64,000 nucleotides of DNA from NCBI GenBank assembly GCA_900073065.1, contig FJOG01000015.1:196005-260004 (forward strand). The letters are read 5' to 3'. Positions 23,108 to 33,422 of this stretch are shown here, one piece after another; the first letter of the stretch is position 1; each line of letters begins with the position of its first letter. The notes under the pieces were generated by a model. It did not search any database, was not told where the DNA came from, and saw only the letters and a program-made list of their open reading frames with translations. Made by a program: the position numbers and the translations under genes. The stretch comes from Phialocephala subalpina (Eukaryota; Ascomycota; Leotiomycetes; Helotiales; Mollisiaceae).

Positions 23108-24059
23108 CTTTAACCCCCTCTCCATACAAAATCCTGATGATATAAGTGGCTCGCTTATATGGATGCCTTAGGCATCCGCAGGTGTGCGCTGCGTCGCAGT
23201 GTAAGGGATAGAGCGACACCCTAGAACCGAAGAAGAAATCTAATGCATCTCTTAACCATAATTGTACTAGGGCATATTGAAATCTAGAGCAAAATCAAAA
23301 ATTATTGAGTGTTCGGAACTGAAGGCGATTTCGAATTCTACTTGTAGGCATTCGACGTTGGCGCTGATTTGATGTCTGCTCGCTGACAGCCCAAGGCCTC
23401 GCATGGTGCAGCTTAGCCTCGCGTCAGCCACAGTCCTGAGCAAGCCACAAGCCCTGCCACATGATGACACATGTGAAATTACACCGTAGGTAAGTAGAAT
23501 ATTATACTTGATAATCATGACTTGGAAATAATCGATGATGCAGAGAATGTGGAAGAGAGAAATCAATGGCAGAATAATGACTCACAACCGTGCCCCTAAA
23601 TAGGACACAAGGTGATGACAGGAATAGAACAAAGCAGTAGATGTCTTTCACGTTGGGCGTAGATTATCAAGACTGAGAAAGGTCACCAAATCGAAGGTCA
23701 CTAAGTAGTAGGTTCAGATGTAATAACGAGAATAGTAATTGTTGGGAAGCTTGTTGCTGGTACACATCGTACTAACAGTTGTCATAAGTCGCGATTCGAG
23801 GAAACCAACTCAAATATCATTCTACAAAACTACACTTCGCTTCCACTACCAATTTGTGCCTGTCTCCACCTCCCAGTCTTGCCTAAACTCTTTCAGCAAT
23901 CCCTCAATCTGGCAAGGACGGTAGTTGCCACGTTCGTGGCGCTTTGTAGCATGCCAACTCGTTTGTTCCAAGGCTGAAAGATAGAAACGTTGTCAACATT
24001 CCATCACCATTCACCTCCTCAATCGGACCGATCATCCTCGCTGCTTTCAGCTCCCTCGG
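23108..24059. other. Intergenic DNA with a perfect palindrome near 23.16 kb
   Basis: No gene is seen. GGATGCCTTAGGCATCC at about 23160-23176 is a 17-base perfect inverted repeat just downstream of the transposase tail and could belong to the element's subterminal region. The remainder has no recognisable signal. Confidence 0.4.
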
Positions 24060-24869
24060 TCACAGAAGCCTGGAGTCCTGATATTTCTTAAAGTCCAGGA
24101 CCTGAATAGCAGGGTAGTTATCGCTGAACTCCTGCTTGCAAGAATCAAAGCATTTGTCATCTTTCTTATGCCAGTCTAAGAAGCTCACGGCCTTACACTT
24201 CCTCGTCCAACCCTTCCTATGCCGGTTCATTGCCCCCACAAAGTCCTCAAGGAGAATAAATTCCGAAAGCTCGTCTCTCGCAGATACCTCGCGTTTCTTG
24301 TGGATTTGGATGGCGAAGACTTCCTTGGAGTTTCCGCCTTCGGTATATTCCCGGGTTTCTGCCCAGAAATTTGAGTATTCGCATGAATGGTTTCGGTGAG
24401 GACAATACCCGGAAAATAGAGAATTTATGGTTAAGAGTCTCTTGGCAGGTCTGAGAAGCCTTTGGAAAGTAGGTTGGTGGATAGCAATGTCCGGGCTGTG
24501 GTGGGATACTCTTGCGTCGGAGATCATGAAGATGTCCTTATCGTAGTCCACATAACAATTGAGGTTTGCTGCTGGACTTTCGTCCCGAAGGAAATTCCGC
24601 ATATCAACTACTCGTTCTTGGTCTTCGGGCTGCTTTTCAAGTTCCTTTTCGGTAGTGATCAATTTATATCGTTTGAGCGCCACAGCCCGCGAGTCCCGAC
24701 ATGCGTGGAGCAGCGCCGGAATCCTTGCGGTTTTGTTCCACCAATGAGATTGTTGCAATGCGATAACTCGAGGCCCAATATTGTTAACGGCAGCCTTCCA
24801 GATTTCATCCCTAATTTCCTGTGGAAGATCTGAAAATTGCTTCGGCGCCCTGACTGGAGCTGGATCCAT
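24060..24869 (-). CDS. 2EXR domain protein, intact family member
   Basis: A single 269-codon exon from ATG 24869. Residues about 10-35 match the start of the 2EXR domain (FSDLPQEIRDEIWKAA), and LLHACRDSRAVALKRYKLI follows, as in that family. The C-terminus has a W-H-x5-K-C-x3-C element followed by AIQVLDFKKY, a diverged version of the tail in the four fragments at 14.8-17.9 kb. 2EXR proteins are expanded in many ascomycetes and their biochemical role is not established. No signal peptide or membrane helix is seen, so it is likely nuclear or cytosolic. It is the only full-length member in the window, probably a relative rather than the direct source of the fragments. Confidence 0.8.
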   Translation of the reverse strand: MDPAPVRAPKQFSDLPQEIRDEIWKAAVNNIGPRVIALQQSHWWNKTARIPALLHACRDSRAVALKRYKLITTEKELEKQPEDQERVVDMRNFLRDESPAANLNCYVDYDKDIFMISDARVSHHSPDIAIHQPTFQRLLRPAKRLLTINSLFSGYCPHRNHSCEYSNFWAETREYTEGGNSKEVFAIQIHKKREVSARDELSEFILLEDFVGAMNRHRKGWTRKCKAVSFLDWHKKDDKCFDSCKQEFSDNYPAIQVLDFKKYQDSRLL

Positions 24870-24899
24870 GATGTGAGATACTGTAATCGAAGAGTGAGC

Positions 24900-25850
24900 T
24901 TGTAAATCGTGTTGATGAGAAAAAAAAGAGAATATTCAATTTTGTGCCCTGGCAGAGGATAGTTCGGCGAAAGTGATGACGTGCAGACGGAAATGTAAAC
25001 GGGACCTAAATATTTAATGCATCATGCATCGATGAAACTGAGCCAGTCGTGTTTTTAAGCTTCAAAATGGCTTGCATAACCCACAGCGTGTCGGTAGGCG
25101 TATCCCAAGCCGTCTTTCAGTGACCAACCACGGTATCAGCCTCGTCTGTGACATGTAGACAGACCCAAACTGTCGGGTCCAGTCCTTCCACGTGACTCTG
25201 CGCTTGCCAGAAATAGATAGCCCCACCTTCCGCTTTAGGTGCTTCTGTGGTGAAGATGCGATGTGCAACAAAAGAGCCAGTATCTACTACAACTTCAAAA
25301 GCCAAGACATGTTATAATGTTTCCTCTCCTCAAATTCAGTCAGAAGTTCGGAAATGGCGATGTGCAACACGCCTTTTTCGATGTCGATTGAGTTCTGAAA
25401 GTGACGACTTGATATGAAAGGTTTGACGATCTGCTATCTCAAGGACCTTGAGAGAAGCGCACAGGGAAAGAAAGATACAAAGCATGAAAAGGCTCAAACG
25501 GTATGGAACAACTCAAGTACTAAAATACAAGAAGTCAACAACGAGTAGCGACAGACACTTGCCAGTGGCGATGTGGAGACGGGCCACTTCTGTAAACAGG
25601 CAAAGAATGGAAAAGAGGTACCAGGGATGGACGAGGAAGACTCCCGTACCCAAAGCATATGAAGAGCTCAAAAGGTGAACTTTGATTCAGCAGAGCTCTG
25701 TAACCAAGTAGACCCAATGCAGCAGAGGAGAGATGCCTCCAACCCAACCTAAAAGCAACATGAGTCATAATCTCGTACGAAACATACCAACGATACTCCA
25801 TCATGAATCATAACTCCATCCCAATATTCGTCAAATCGTTCATCTTGTGA
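24900..25850. other. Intergenic DNA, no gene seen
   Basis: Only short unsupported frames occur between the 2EXR gene and the F-box gene. The first 150 bases upstream of the 2EXR start are expected to hold its promoter; no element stands out. Confidence 0.4.
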
Positions 25851-25866
25851 AATTGTCCAATCTCCA

Positions 25867-26571
25867 TCAAGCAGCAGCACTCCCTTCCCTCCCAACCTTC
25901 TCCCAGAACCTCCTCAACCCAAGCACCTTCGCCCTAGTCGGTGCCTCCTTCGTATCAACTCTTCTGCCCCAGATTGGAGCCCCACTTCTACCAACACTGG
26001 CACTTCCCTCCCTCGCAAACCGTTTTGCCATCCTCCTAACATCCGGCTTTGGTTCTTCCCCTTTTCTTCGCAAGTTCTCGTCACCTCTCCTCCTCCACTC
26101 CTCCACCCACCCCCTCAAAAGATCCTTAACCCTCTCCTTCTCAACCTTCCTCTTCGTCTCCACCAACCCCGGTGCCAGCATCCCTCCCCCCTTACCCCTC
26201 TTAAAACATTCCGCCGGCAACACTCCCAACTCAACCAACTCCTCCGCACTCGGCCTCTTCAACAGCTGCCTATTCAGCTTAATCTTGATCAAGTTCCTGC
26301 CCAGATTTCTCGCCGCGAGTGTAGTTCTCGTAATATATATGCGATGTGCCATTAATTCTGCGAGGGAAGGACGGAGAGGGAGGGAACGCTCGATGGTGAA
26401 TGAAGCGCGGTGGAGACGGAGGACGTGGAGGAGAGGGTCAAGAGAGAGGGCGCGGAAGAGGTGGGAGGTTCGGGAGAGGGTGAGGAGGTCGGGAATGTCG
26501 AGGTAGGAGAGGATGTGGAGGAGGAGTTCGGAAGGGAAATGAGAGAGGTGATAGCCTTCGTAGGCTTCCAT
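25867..26571 (-). CDS. F-box protein with an RPEL-like segment
   Basis: A single exon of 234 codons from ATG 26571. Residues about 9-45 form an F-box (HFPSELLLHILSYLDIPDLL, then LSRTSHLFRALSLDP), the Skp1-binding module of SCF ubiquitin ligases. Residues about 100-125 (LLKRPSAEELVELGVLP) fit the RPEL consensus R-P-x2-E-E-L-V-x2-G-I-L, which binds G-actin in other proteins; whether it does so here is unknown. A basic, Arg-rich tail follows (EWRRRGDENLRRKGEEPKP). There is no membrane or secretion signal. Unlike the other two F-box genes in this window, its N-terminal frame is intact. The F-box call is firm; the RPEL call is moderate. Confidence 0.8.
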   Translation of the reverse strand: MEAYEGYHLSHFPSELLLHILSYLDIPDLLTLSRTSHLFRALSLDPLLHVLRLHRASFTIERSLPLRPSLAELMAHRIYITRTTLAARNLGRNLIKIKLNRQLLKRPSAEELVELGVLPAECFKRGKGGGMLAPGLVETKRKVEKERVKDLLRGWVEEWRRRGDENLRRKGEEPKPDVRRMAKRFAREGSASVGRSGAPIWGRRVDTKEAPTRAKVLGLRRFWEKVGREGSAAA

Positions 26572-26619
26572 TTCGTTGTTTTTGCGTTTGTTGACTATTT
26601 TTGCAGAGAATTTGAGGGT

Positions 26620-28600
26620 TCATAGAGTCATTTCATCGAAGGATTGATGTTGGAGAGGTGTTGGATTGCGTTTGTGGCCGTTGTTGACTGCGAGTCATGG
26701 AATCATGGGATGGCAGGCACGAGGTGTGGTCGTCAGTCGTCGAGTTTAGCGGGGTGATTGATGCCCTGTCGCGACGACTTCTGAGACATTTGCTGAAGAG
26801 CAAACTACAATGAAACCTCCTCACTCAAAACATCAACATCGCGTATTCCTACCATTTCAATTGCATTTCTAAAGTTATCATACATGCGCAGCCTCAGTGG
26901 GTTCTCTGTTTACATCTCCTACTGAATGTTTTGTCTCAGTTCTAAGAATAGGGGGCGGGAAGATCACGTGCATAAGCAGATCACGGCCATGGGCTTGTGG
27001 ACCAGCGTAACGACAAGTGCCAGCAGCGAACGCTCTTTGGAAATCAGGTGCAGAATATCCAGGCACAATGTAACGGTACCGAGCTCAATTCATTCATCTC
27101 CCGAAGCCTCCGTTTGTGACACGCACGTCTGCTTTTCCCCACCGTCCATTCAAACCTAACACGGAGGAGGTCGTTGAGAACACGTCCGCCTCTCAGGAGC
27201 CTCAAAACCGACCACCTCGCCCCATTGGTCATGGAAACACCTAAACTCGAGGCTGGCCGCACTGCTGGGCCCTTCGCCAACTCATCGAGATGATGCCCTG
27301 AACAACGCAGACCAACGAGCCCGGTCCCTTTTAGCCCTGCTTCTGAAGAAAGGCCCCAGAAATTCTTTCCCTAGTATCGAGGACCGGCTTATGTACATTC
27401 GCCGCCTCGCCTGCGGAGCTCACTTCTTTGCCTGCACTCTGCACTCTATTCTGCACGCTGCATGCAGTCCTTTTCGAGCTACGGCGGCCCTCTCCGCGGC
27501 CAGAACACATGTGCATGCTGCCAAATCATAACTGTTCCCCGCCCTCCTGTTGTGGATTGTTGATGCCCACCGTCCTGTAACGGCCAGCTGGACGTCTAAA
27601 TGTCCTTAAACAGCCTCTTCCGAGAAGCCCACCAATGGCATCCCATCTTGACCATTGGTGAGGCTGCAGCTTTAAGCCAGGATAACTTAAATCTTTGGAC
27701 CTGGGTATTTGGCAACATAATTGGCCACGAATTAGAGGGGACTATTCTTCATCCCACATAGTACCTTGAACACATGATTAACAGTGTCCCGACAAAAGGG
27801 GAACACAGGCGATAAATATAGACGTCAAAGTTGAGTTCAGAAGTACCTTCGTATCAAAGACATCAGGAGCGTCGTTCAGAAATCAATTGTTCAGTTTGTT
27901 CAGAAGGACCATCGGCAAGAGCCACGCTTGGTCGACGATCGGGCCTTGTTAACACTCGATCACATATCACAGGTATTAAGGGGCCAAATGTAAACATCGG
28001 CTAGGACACCTTCCGCACCTTCCAACATATGATTCTCTGCGTCAGGCAATGTCAACGTAGCTCGCTCGACATATTTCCGACCCCAGCCTCCTCATTTCGA
28101 TCTCCAAAGGGCCTCATCGAGGGCCCGGGGCCGTTCCGTATAAACCATGATCCAAGTCACCGTAATTCTCGAGTCTAACAGGACTCCGCCTCGAAATGCA
28201 GGTTCCGTCATATTCGGTCGGACCAAGAGCGGTGAGTGTGATAAAGCCTGCAGTCTGCATGTCCTTTGCCACCATGAGTTGTTGTCGTGAAAATGGTCTA
28301 GGATTCCGCTCGAGCAATAGGGATGGTCGGAGGAGATCAACCGGCCTTCGATATAAGCCCAATTTGCCATCAGAATAGGCCAAAATCGCGGTTTGAGTCG
28401 GCAAATTTGCTCTCAATTCAAGCTCCTGCCTGCTTCAAGCCAACATGATTTCTATCATATGATAGAACTGGGATGCAGAAGCCCTGTGTGTACCCAGCCA
28501 AAGTGGAGTGCGGGCAAGCCTCAAAACAGCGCGAGTAAGCTGTGAAGGAAGGGAACCAAATCGATTATGCCACGTAACTGCTCCTTACTGGCATGGAAAG
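26620..28600. other. Two-kilobase intergenic region, no gene seen
   Basis: The short frames on both strands overlap one another and lack motifs. I find no tRNA, repeat array or transposon signature. Confidence 0.45.
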
Positions 28601-28610
28601 CTTTCTACCC

Positions 28611-29861
28611 TTAGGCGAAAGTTTGATTGCGTCCTAGTGAAAGAGTCTCCCGAGTGGCGACGTGGTTCAGAAGATCTGCAAAAGAACCCATCCAGCAGCC
28701 AGCTCGTGTCGGTCCATGCACATTGATGAAGGTTGAAGGTAATCTTGCCTGAAGCCATGATTGACAACACATCAGCTGGATCCTTGTTGTAATGGCGGGA
28801 GGCACCAGGACATGAGTCCGGCTTGAGTTTTGGACATTCTTGAATGAGTGCATGCGGGGGCTCCGGCTGCAAAAATATGATCCATTTTCCCACCGTTGTT
28901 GGCGATCACCTGTCTGACAGTCCATGAAAGGTGCCTTCATGCCAATCGCCATGGCTAGGACTTGATAGACGTTGGTCATAGCCGTCGTGGCAATTGACTG
29001 GTAATACCGTCGTTGGCCAAAAGGTCCGCCCCATTCGCCCCGTTCTTCATCCAACACCAAGGATATAGAGGCTGTCAAGAGATTTGATATTCCTCGAGAC
29101 AGAATATGGCCACGGTGCCGCCGGCAGTGTTGACAACACGGCAACGACGGCCCACCTCTTCTCATTCCGGTTGGGTAGATCGAAGATGTTTGAGGGATTT
29201 TCTTCTTGCCATTGTGTGATACAATCCACATGAGAATGGCTGGGGCCTCCTCTCTTGGTGCGTTCGACCGTCCCGTGCTTGATTTGAACCAGGAAGGTCC
29301 GCAAAAGCAAACCCCTTCAACCATTGTTGGATGGACACAACAGTGGCGGACCGAGAACACATCCAGACCATGCATTATAGAACCTATATCGTGATTATAG
29401 CTTCGAGGTCTGCATGTGCGAAGCCATGCAGCCATTCTCATCTGCCCGCAACATGAATGAGCTGGCAGAAATCCAGACCCTATCACATCCCCTTTGGATT
29501 GTTCCAACATGACCACGGTGGTTGATCCCCAGTCAAACACGGCATGATTGAAGCGGACGAAAGGCGAGGATGAGGACAAGGTGAATGCTGATAGGGGGTA
29601 GAAGTCGTAATGGTTGTTGTGTCGGCGTATCTGCAGTCTCTTGCTAGGTTCATAGTGAGCTAGCTCGCAGATGTTCGTTGTCTCTCGCGTCGATTGAGAA
29701 GCGGGGATGGTTGGAAAGAGTCGATGTGGAGTTGCTTGCTCGAGATTCGATGTTGACGGTCGATGACCCTCGATACCAGTCCATAGATCTTGGGGATAAA
29801 TAGCCGTCATCTCCCTCACTTCTCTCCTGCTCAACATCAGCAACGAACATTCCTCAACCAT
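28611..29861 (-). CDS. Long open frame of doubtful coding status, 416 residues
   Basis: An uninterrupted 416-codon frame runs from ATG 29861. Its length favours coding, but no domain, signal peptide or conserved pattern is recognisable. The composition (many Cys, Trp, Arg and Ser without secondary-structure pattern, especially in the second half) looks random. The first 110 residues are more protein-like (HNNHYDFYPLSAFTL, FVRFNHAVFDWGS). The start is divergent from the small Cys-rich gene at 30.08 kb and overlaps its probable 5' UTR. I regard it as an uncertain gene or a chance frame in GC-richer DNA. Confidence 0.25.
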   Translation of the reverse strand: MVEECSLLMLSRREVREMTAIYPQDLWTGIEGHRPSTSNLEQATPHRLFPTIPASQSTRETTNICELAHYEPSKRLQIRRHNNHYDFYPLSAFTLSSSSPFVRFNHAVFDWGSTTVVMLEQSKGDVIGSGFLPAHSCCGQMRMAAWLRTCRPRSYNHDIGSIMHGLDVFSVRHCCVHPTMVEGVCFCGPSWFKSSTGRSNAPREEAPAILMWIVSHNGKKKIPQTSSIYPTGMRRGGPSLPCCQHCRRHRGHILSRGISNLLTASISLVLDEERGEWGGPFGQRRYYQSIATTAMTNVYQVLAMAIGMKAPFMDCQTGDRQQRWENGSYFCSRSPRMHSFKNVQNSSRTHVLVPPAITTRIQLMCCQSWLQARLPSTFINVHGPTRAGCWMGSFADLLNHVATRETLSLGRNQTFA

Positions 29862-30078
29862 TCATCTCTTCTACTCATCCTATCTTCTCAAACACTTCGA
29901 CCATACCATATCTTCAAGATCATCATACAGGACACTCAGTCCCAAGTCCCAACTACCTATCACCAATCAACTTCAACCTTCCAAAGCCAGTAAGTTTCCA
30001 AAAAGCCTGTACTGTGATTGAAGTTGGAGAATTGATTGGTTCTGAAGCTGACTCGCCACACTCGCAGCCTCAATCACC

Positions 30079-30429
30079 ATGTGCTTCTATGAACAGATTG
30101 TCAACACCTGCGGAGACTGGAAATGGGGCAATTTCAAGGCTCACTGCAGCAAGGAATACCGCACGGGTGAGACTTGCGGCATGAAGATGGTCTTCGAGTC
30201 ATACCATGTGCAAGAGCATTGCAAGTACTGCGTCAAGATCCAAACAAAGTATGGTCGCATTGCCAAGGAGGAAGACAGGATCAAGAGGTGGAGAGCAGAG
30301 GGAAATCGCCGCGCCTCCATTGATGCGTCTCAAAACGCAATCGCCGAGTTGGAGCGCGAAATCTGGGAGCTCAACAGCAAGCGTTCATCCCAGACACACA
30401 ACATCGGGGGAAGTCGACGTGAGAGATAA
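30079..30429 (+). CDS. Small Cys-containing conserved fungal protein
   Basis: A 116-codon frame from ATG 30079, in good context (TCACCATGTG). The first half has regularly placed cysteines in a pattern I have seen in an unnamed ascomycete family (MCFYEQ, CGDWKWGNFKAHCSKEYRTG, ETCGMKM, EHCKYCVK). The spacing suggests metal binding. The second half is a charged helix (AIAELEREIWELNSKR), possibly coiled coil. A 5' UTR intron is likely at about 29992-30068, between AGTAAGT and CTCGCAG, ten bases before the start. There is no secretion signal. The function is unknown. Confidence 0.7.
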   Translation: MCFYEQIVNTCGDWKWGNFKAHCSKEYRTGETCGMKMVFESYHVQEHCKYCVKIQTKYGRIAKEEDRIKRWRAEGNRRASIDASQNAIAELEREIWELNSKRSSQTHNIGGSRRER

Positions 30430-30649
30430 CTTCACGGTAAGCTTTGGCATCACTCCCACTTCTTCGCCGAGGGCTGATCTCGAACCAGGAAGTAGACAGA
30501 AACGTAATGGCGAAAGGGAAATTGTTCAAGCTTCGCGTTGGTGTAGTTAACATGATTTGTTCTTTGTTTCCTTGGTTATTGACGATCTCGGGCAAAACTG
30601 ACAATGCTGAGTGGTGCTTGGGTGGTGCTTGGGTCCTTTGAGAAGGGTA

Positions 30650-31440
30650 TGGATGATGATACGGTGTCTTTCCTAGGTAGTCATAGTCTGTAACGACGAC
30701 ACGGCCTCAAATCTCTTCAGTGTTCCCATCCACTTCGTGACATCCCCTCATCGGCCTATCAGTTAAGCAATTGCCGGGCGCTTAGCTACTGAGCCGAGCG
30801 GTTCGGGAGATTGTCGTCGCAGCGAGTGAGTTCGAGTTGGCATTCCGACTCCTGGGTGGCAGCATTGCAGAGGGTGCCGATGCGATGACTCGGATGGAAG
30901 CCTTTGATGTGATGTTGATGTTGATGATGTGGTGTGTTGAGATGTGAATGCGGCTAAGCGCCTGATTCCCAAATTAGCCATGATCAAATATACACCTTAC
31001 AACTGTACTTTTGCTCACCGCACCTTTTATCCCAGGCTGACAAAGACTTGGTAGGAAGAAAGGAGAAATGCATTGGGAAGTGATTTGGGAAAGGGCCGGG
31101 TCTTTATGAGACGGGACTCAGGAGACTATGATGAAGTGTAATTCGTAGAACGTGGCTTTTCCTTAATGGACCTTCCTCGCAGCCTGACTGCAGAGCAAGA
31201 GAGCAATTTGATAGGCTCTGCAAAATAAAATTGCAGCCAGTGAACAGGCGCTCTTGACAAAGGAAATGCTGGAATGATACAACGCATAGGCAAGTACGCT
31301 TAGCTGGTCCACTCAAAAGCCAATATCCATCTCTTGTCCTAAACCGGTGCGGCGGATTTTGGGTGTACGCATGAGGGGGGTATTGTAACGACCATGGAAC
31401 GCCCGACGCCGTGGAACGACAATATGCCAGCAAGCCTGAA
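30650..31440. other. Intergenic DNA, no gene seen
   Basis: Between the Cys-rich gene and the 3' end of the LAMTOR1-like gene only short motif-free frames occur. I checked for a tRNA around 30.78-30.85 kb and found no cloverleaf. Confidence 0.4.
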
Positions 31441-31448
31441 GCCCTTGT

Positions 31449-32127
31449 CTATTCCATGGAGGTCTCTGCATCTGCGAAACCTCCCAGGAGAGGTCCTATG
31501 CCATCTGATTTGACGAGCTTGTGGCTTTGCAATTCTTCGAGGTCTTCGTCGTCGGAGATCCATCCTTCTGAGGGTGCTGGTGTACTCTCGGCCAGGTATT
31601 GATTGGGCTTGGATGATGTATCGGGTGTAGAAATCTTTGCCAGCACGTCTTGGTACCGTAAGAGTCTGGCATCTTGGATGGGGAAGGTGGTGGTTGCAGG
31701 CGGTGGGACATTATTTTGAGGTACCATGGCAAATATATCGACGAGATGGCTGCATAGAACGAATTAGCATGCAGTCTTTTGTTTACAGCAGGGGATTGAG
31801 GGTGTGCGAGTTTCGAGTCCTCATCCAGAGAAGCACGCAGAGGCGCGCAATCTTACTTGCCTTGATGTCTGCATCACGACCTTCTGCAAGGCCTCCGTCT
31901 CTCGCTGGACCTCTTGCGGATCTGCCTGAATCGCTCCAGCACTGTGATCTCCGAAGCTGCCATAATGATTCGTGTGCGGGTCGTCGAAAAGTAATCGAGA
32001 TTGTTCGTCCTGCGTAAGAAGACCTGTCAGTAACTTGCAGTGGGCTGCGGATACAAGAGAATGCTCTCACCTCGTCGGACAAGTCGCGGTCACGGTCATG
32101 GCCAATGCAGGAGGAGCAGACACCCAT
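31449..32127 (-). CDS. LAMTOR1/Ego1(Meh1)-like lysosomal (vacuolar) adaptor
   Basis: Proposed exons 32127-32071, 32009-31861 and 31749-31449 encode about 168 residues. The N-terminus MGVCSSCIGHD has Gly2 for N-myristoylation and nearby Cys for palmitoylation, as in LAMTOR1 and yeast Ego1. The second exon carries SRLLFDDP and QRETEALQKVVMQTS, continuing across the intron into HLVDIFAM, the conserved LAMTOR helix. Family knowledge: these lipid-anchored scaffolds hold Rag GTPases and TORC1 at the lysosome or vacuole for amino-acid signalling. The C-terminus has an acidic segment (SEGWISDDEDLEELQ). The second intron must use a GC donor (AAG|GCAAGT) to keep the frame; the other donor nearby does not. 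Confidence 0.8.
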
Positions 32128-32425
32128 TCTGGCGGGTGAAGGAGGGAAATTGCCTGGCTGCTGTACGAGAAATCACCTCATGAACTCCCATGCAGGCCCA
32201 GCGCTCTACTCGGCCGTCATGGAAAGAAGGCGCAGGAGGCCAGAGAATCAAATGAAGGGCGATGTAAGATCTATGCGCTCAAAGAACGGCAAGGAGGTGC
32301 GCGGGTGTGGTGTTGAAGAAACATAATTGTTGTGATCGCGATGGATGTCAATATAAAATCTGCGAGGGACCAAGCGGGTGCTTAGGGCGCTAAACCCAGA
32401 AAGGCAGCCACTGCAACAGAAATAT

Positions 32426-32480
32426 CTCCTTCTCTTCTCTTCTCTTCTCTTCTCTTCTCCTTTCCTTTCCTTTCCTCTCC
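32426..32480 (+). repeat. Pyrimidine microsatellite (TTCTC then TTTCC units)
   Basis: About five TTCTC pentamers are followed by TTTCC pentamers, so one strand is pure pyrimidine for more than 50 bases. It lies about 300 bp upstream of the LAMTOR1-like start, on the far side of that gene's promoter. Confidence 0.85.
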
Positions 32481-32986
32481 CATCTCTCCCTTTACCATGT
32501 GCATCATGCTCTGTACAGCTCAAATCCATTGTCAATACGACACATCAATATTCTCCCTTTCGCAGTGCGAACTCCGTGGCCGCATCATGTGTGCAGGGAA
32601 GTGTCCCTGGCAACACTGGGCGTCGTCGTATCGCTTTCGACGCCCCTCCATGCATTCGGCCTGTGCAAGCTGCACGAGTACAAATCGAGACTTCAACTTG
32701 CAGTCCATCATGCCATACATGCCGGTACTGCCTCGTACGGCTACTTGCTACTCAATTGTGTCTTTTGTAATTCTGTAAAGTTTATATCACGTGAGTGACT
32801 GTTGATGCGCGTCATGGTTTCATCGTGGCCTTGATTGCAGCCGGCCAGGGTGTCAATGATGCCACCAGTCCTGCTTATAGGCTGGAAAGATGCTTCCTCC
32901 ATCCCGCTGATGTCCTGCGTCAATGCCGCGTATTCGTTGGCTAGCAATGTCTTGCGTTGTCCATCAGTTTTTGGCAACCCTTGCCT

Positions 32987-33034
32987 CCAGGTCCTCCTCT
33001 AGGTCCTCCTCTAGGTCCTCCTCTAGGTCCTCCT
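32987..33034 (+). repeat. 12-bp tandem repeat (CTAGGTCCTCCT), four copies
   Basis: Four head-to-tail copies, the first starting CCAGG instead of CTAGG, lie in the intergenic region about 390 bp upstream of the secreted wall-protein gene. Confidence 0.9.
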
Positions 33035-33422
33035 CGAGCCCCCATCGTTGTCAGTGCAACATCCCTCTCTAGCTTTCAAGGAAGGAGTATTTGGCGAATT
33101 GACAATATTATTTAGTTTGCGGGGAGCAAGGCCGAGTGCAAATTATCCATTATGTCCTTTCCGCGTGCCTAAGAATGTATCAAATATTGCTGAGCAACAT
33201 CATGTTCTATACAGGAGAATTAGTTCTGGTTCCTATGCACTGTATAAGAACACTCAAATGCTGCCAAACAGTATTATTAATTAAAATCACAGATACTCCA
33301 ACCAACTACCACATTCATTTCAACATTACAAAGACGGCCTTCATTCATTGTCCGACTTCCCCACTCCTTCAAGTCTACAAACTTTTTGCAAAATACACGC
33401 ATCAGCACAGAATCTACACATC

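Noticed and set aside
30778..30850. Possible tRNA (GGTTCGGGAG and GTTCGAGTTGG words)
   Set aside because: No acceptor stem, anticodon stem or T-arm pairs could be drawn.
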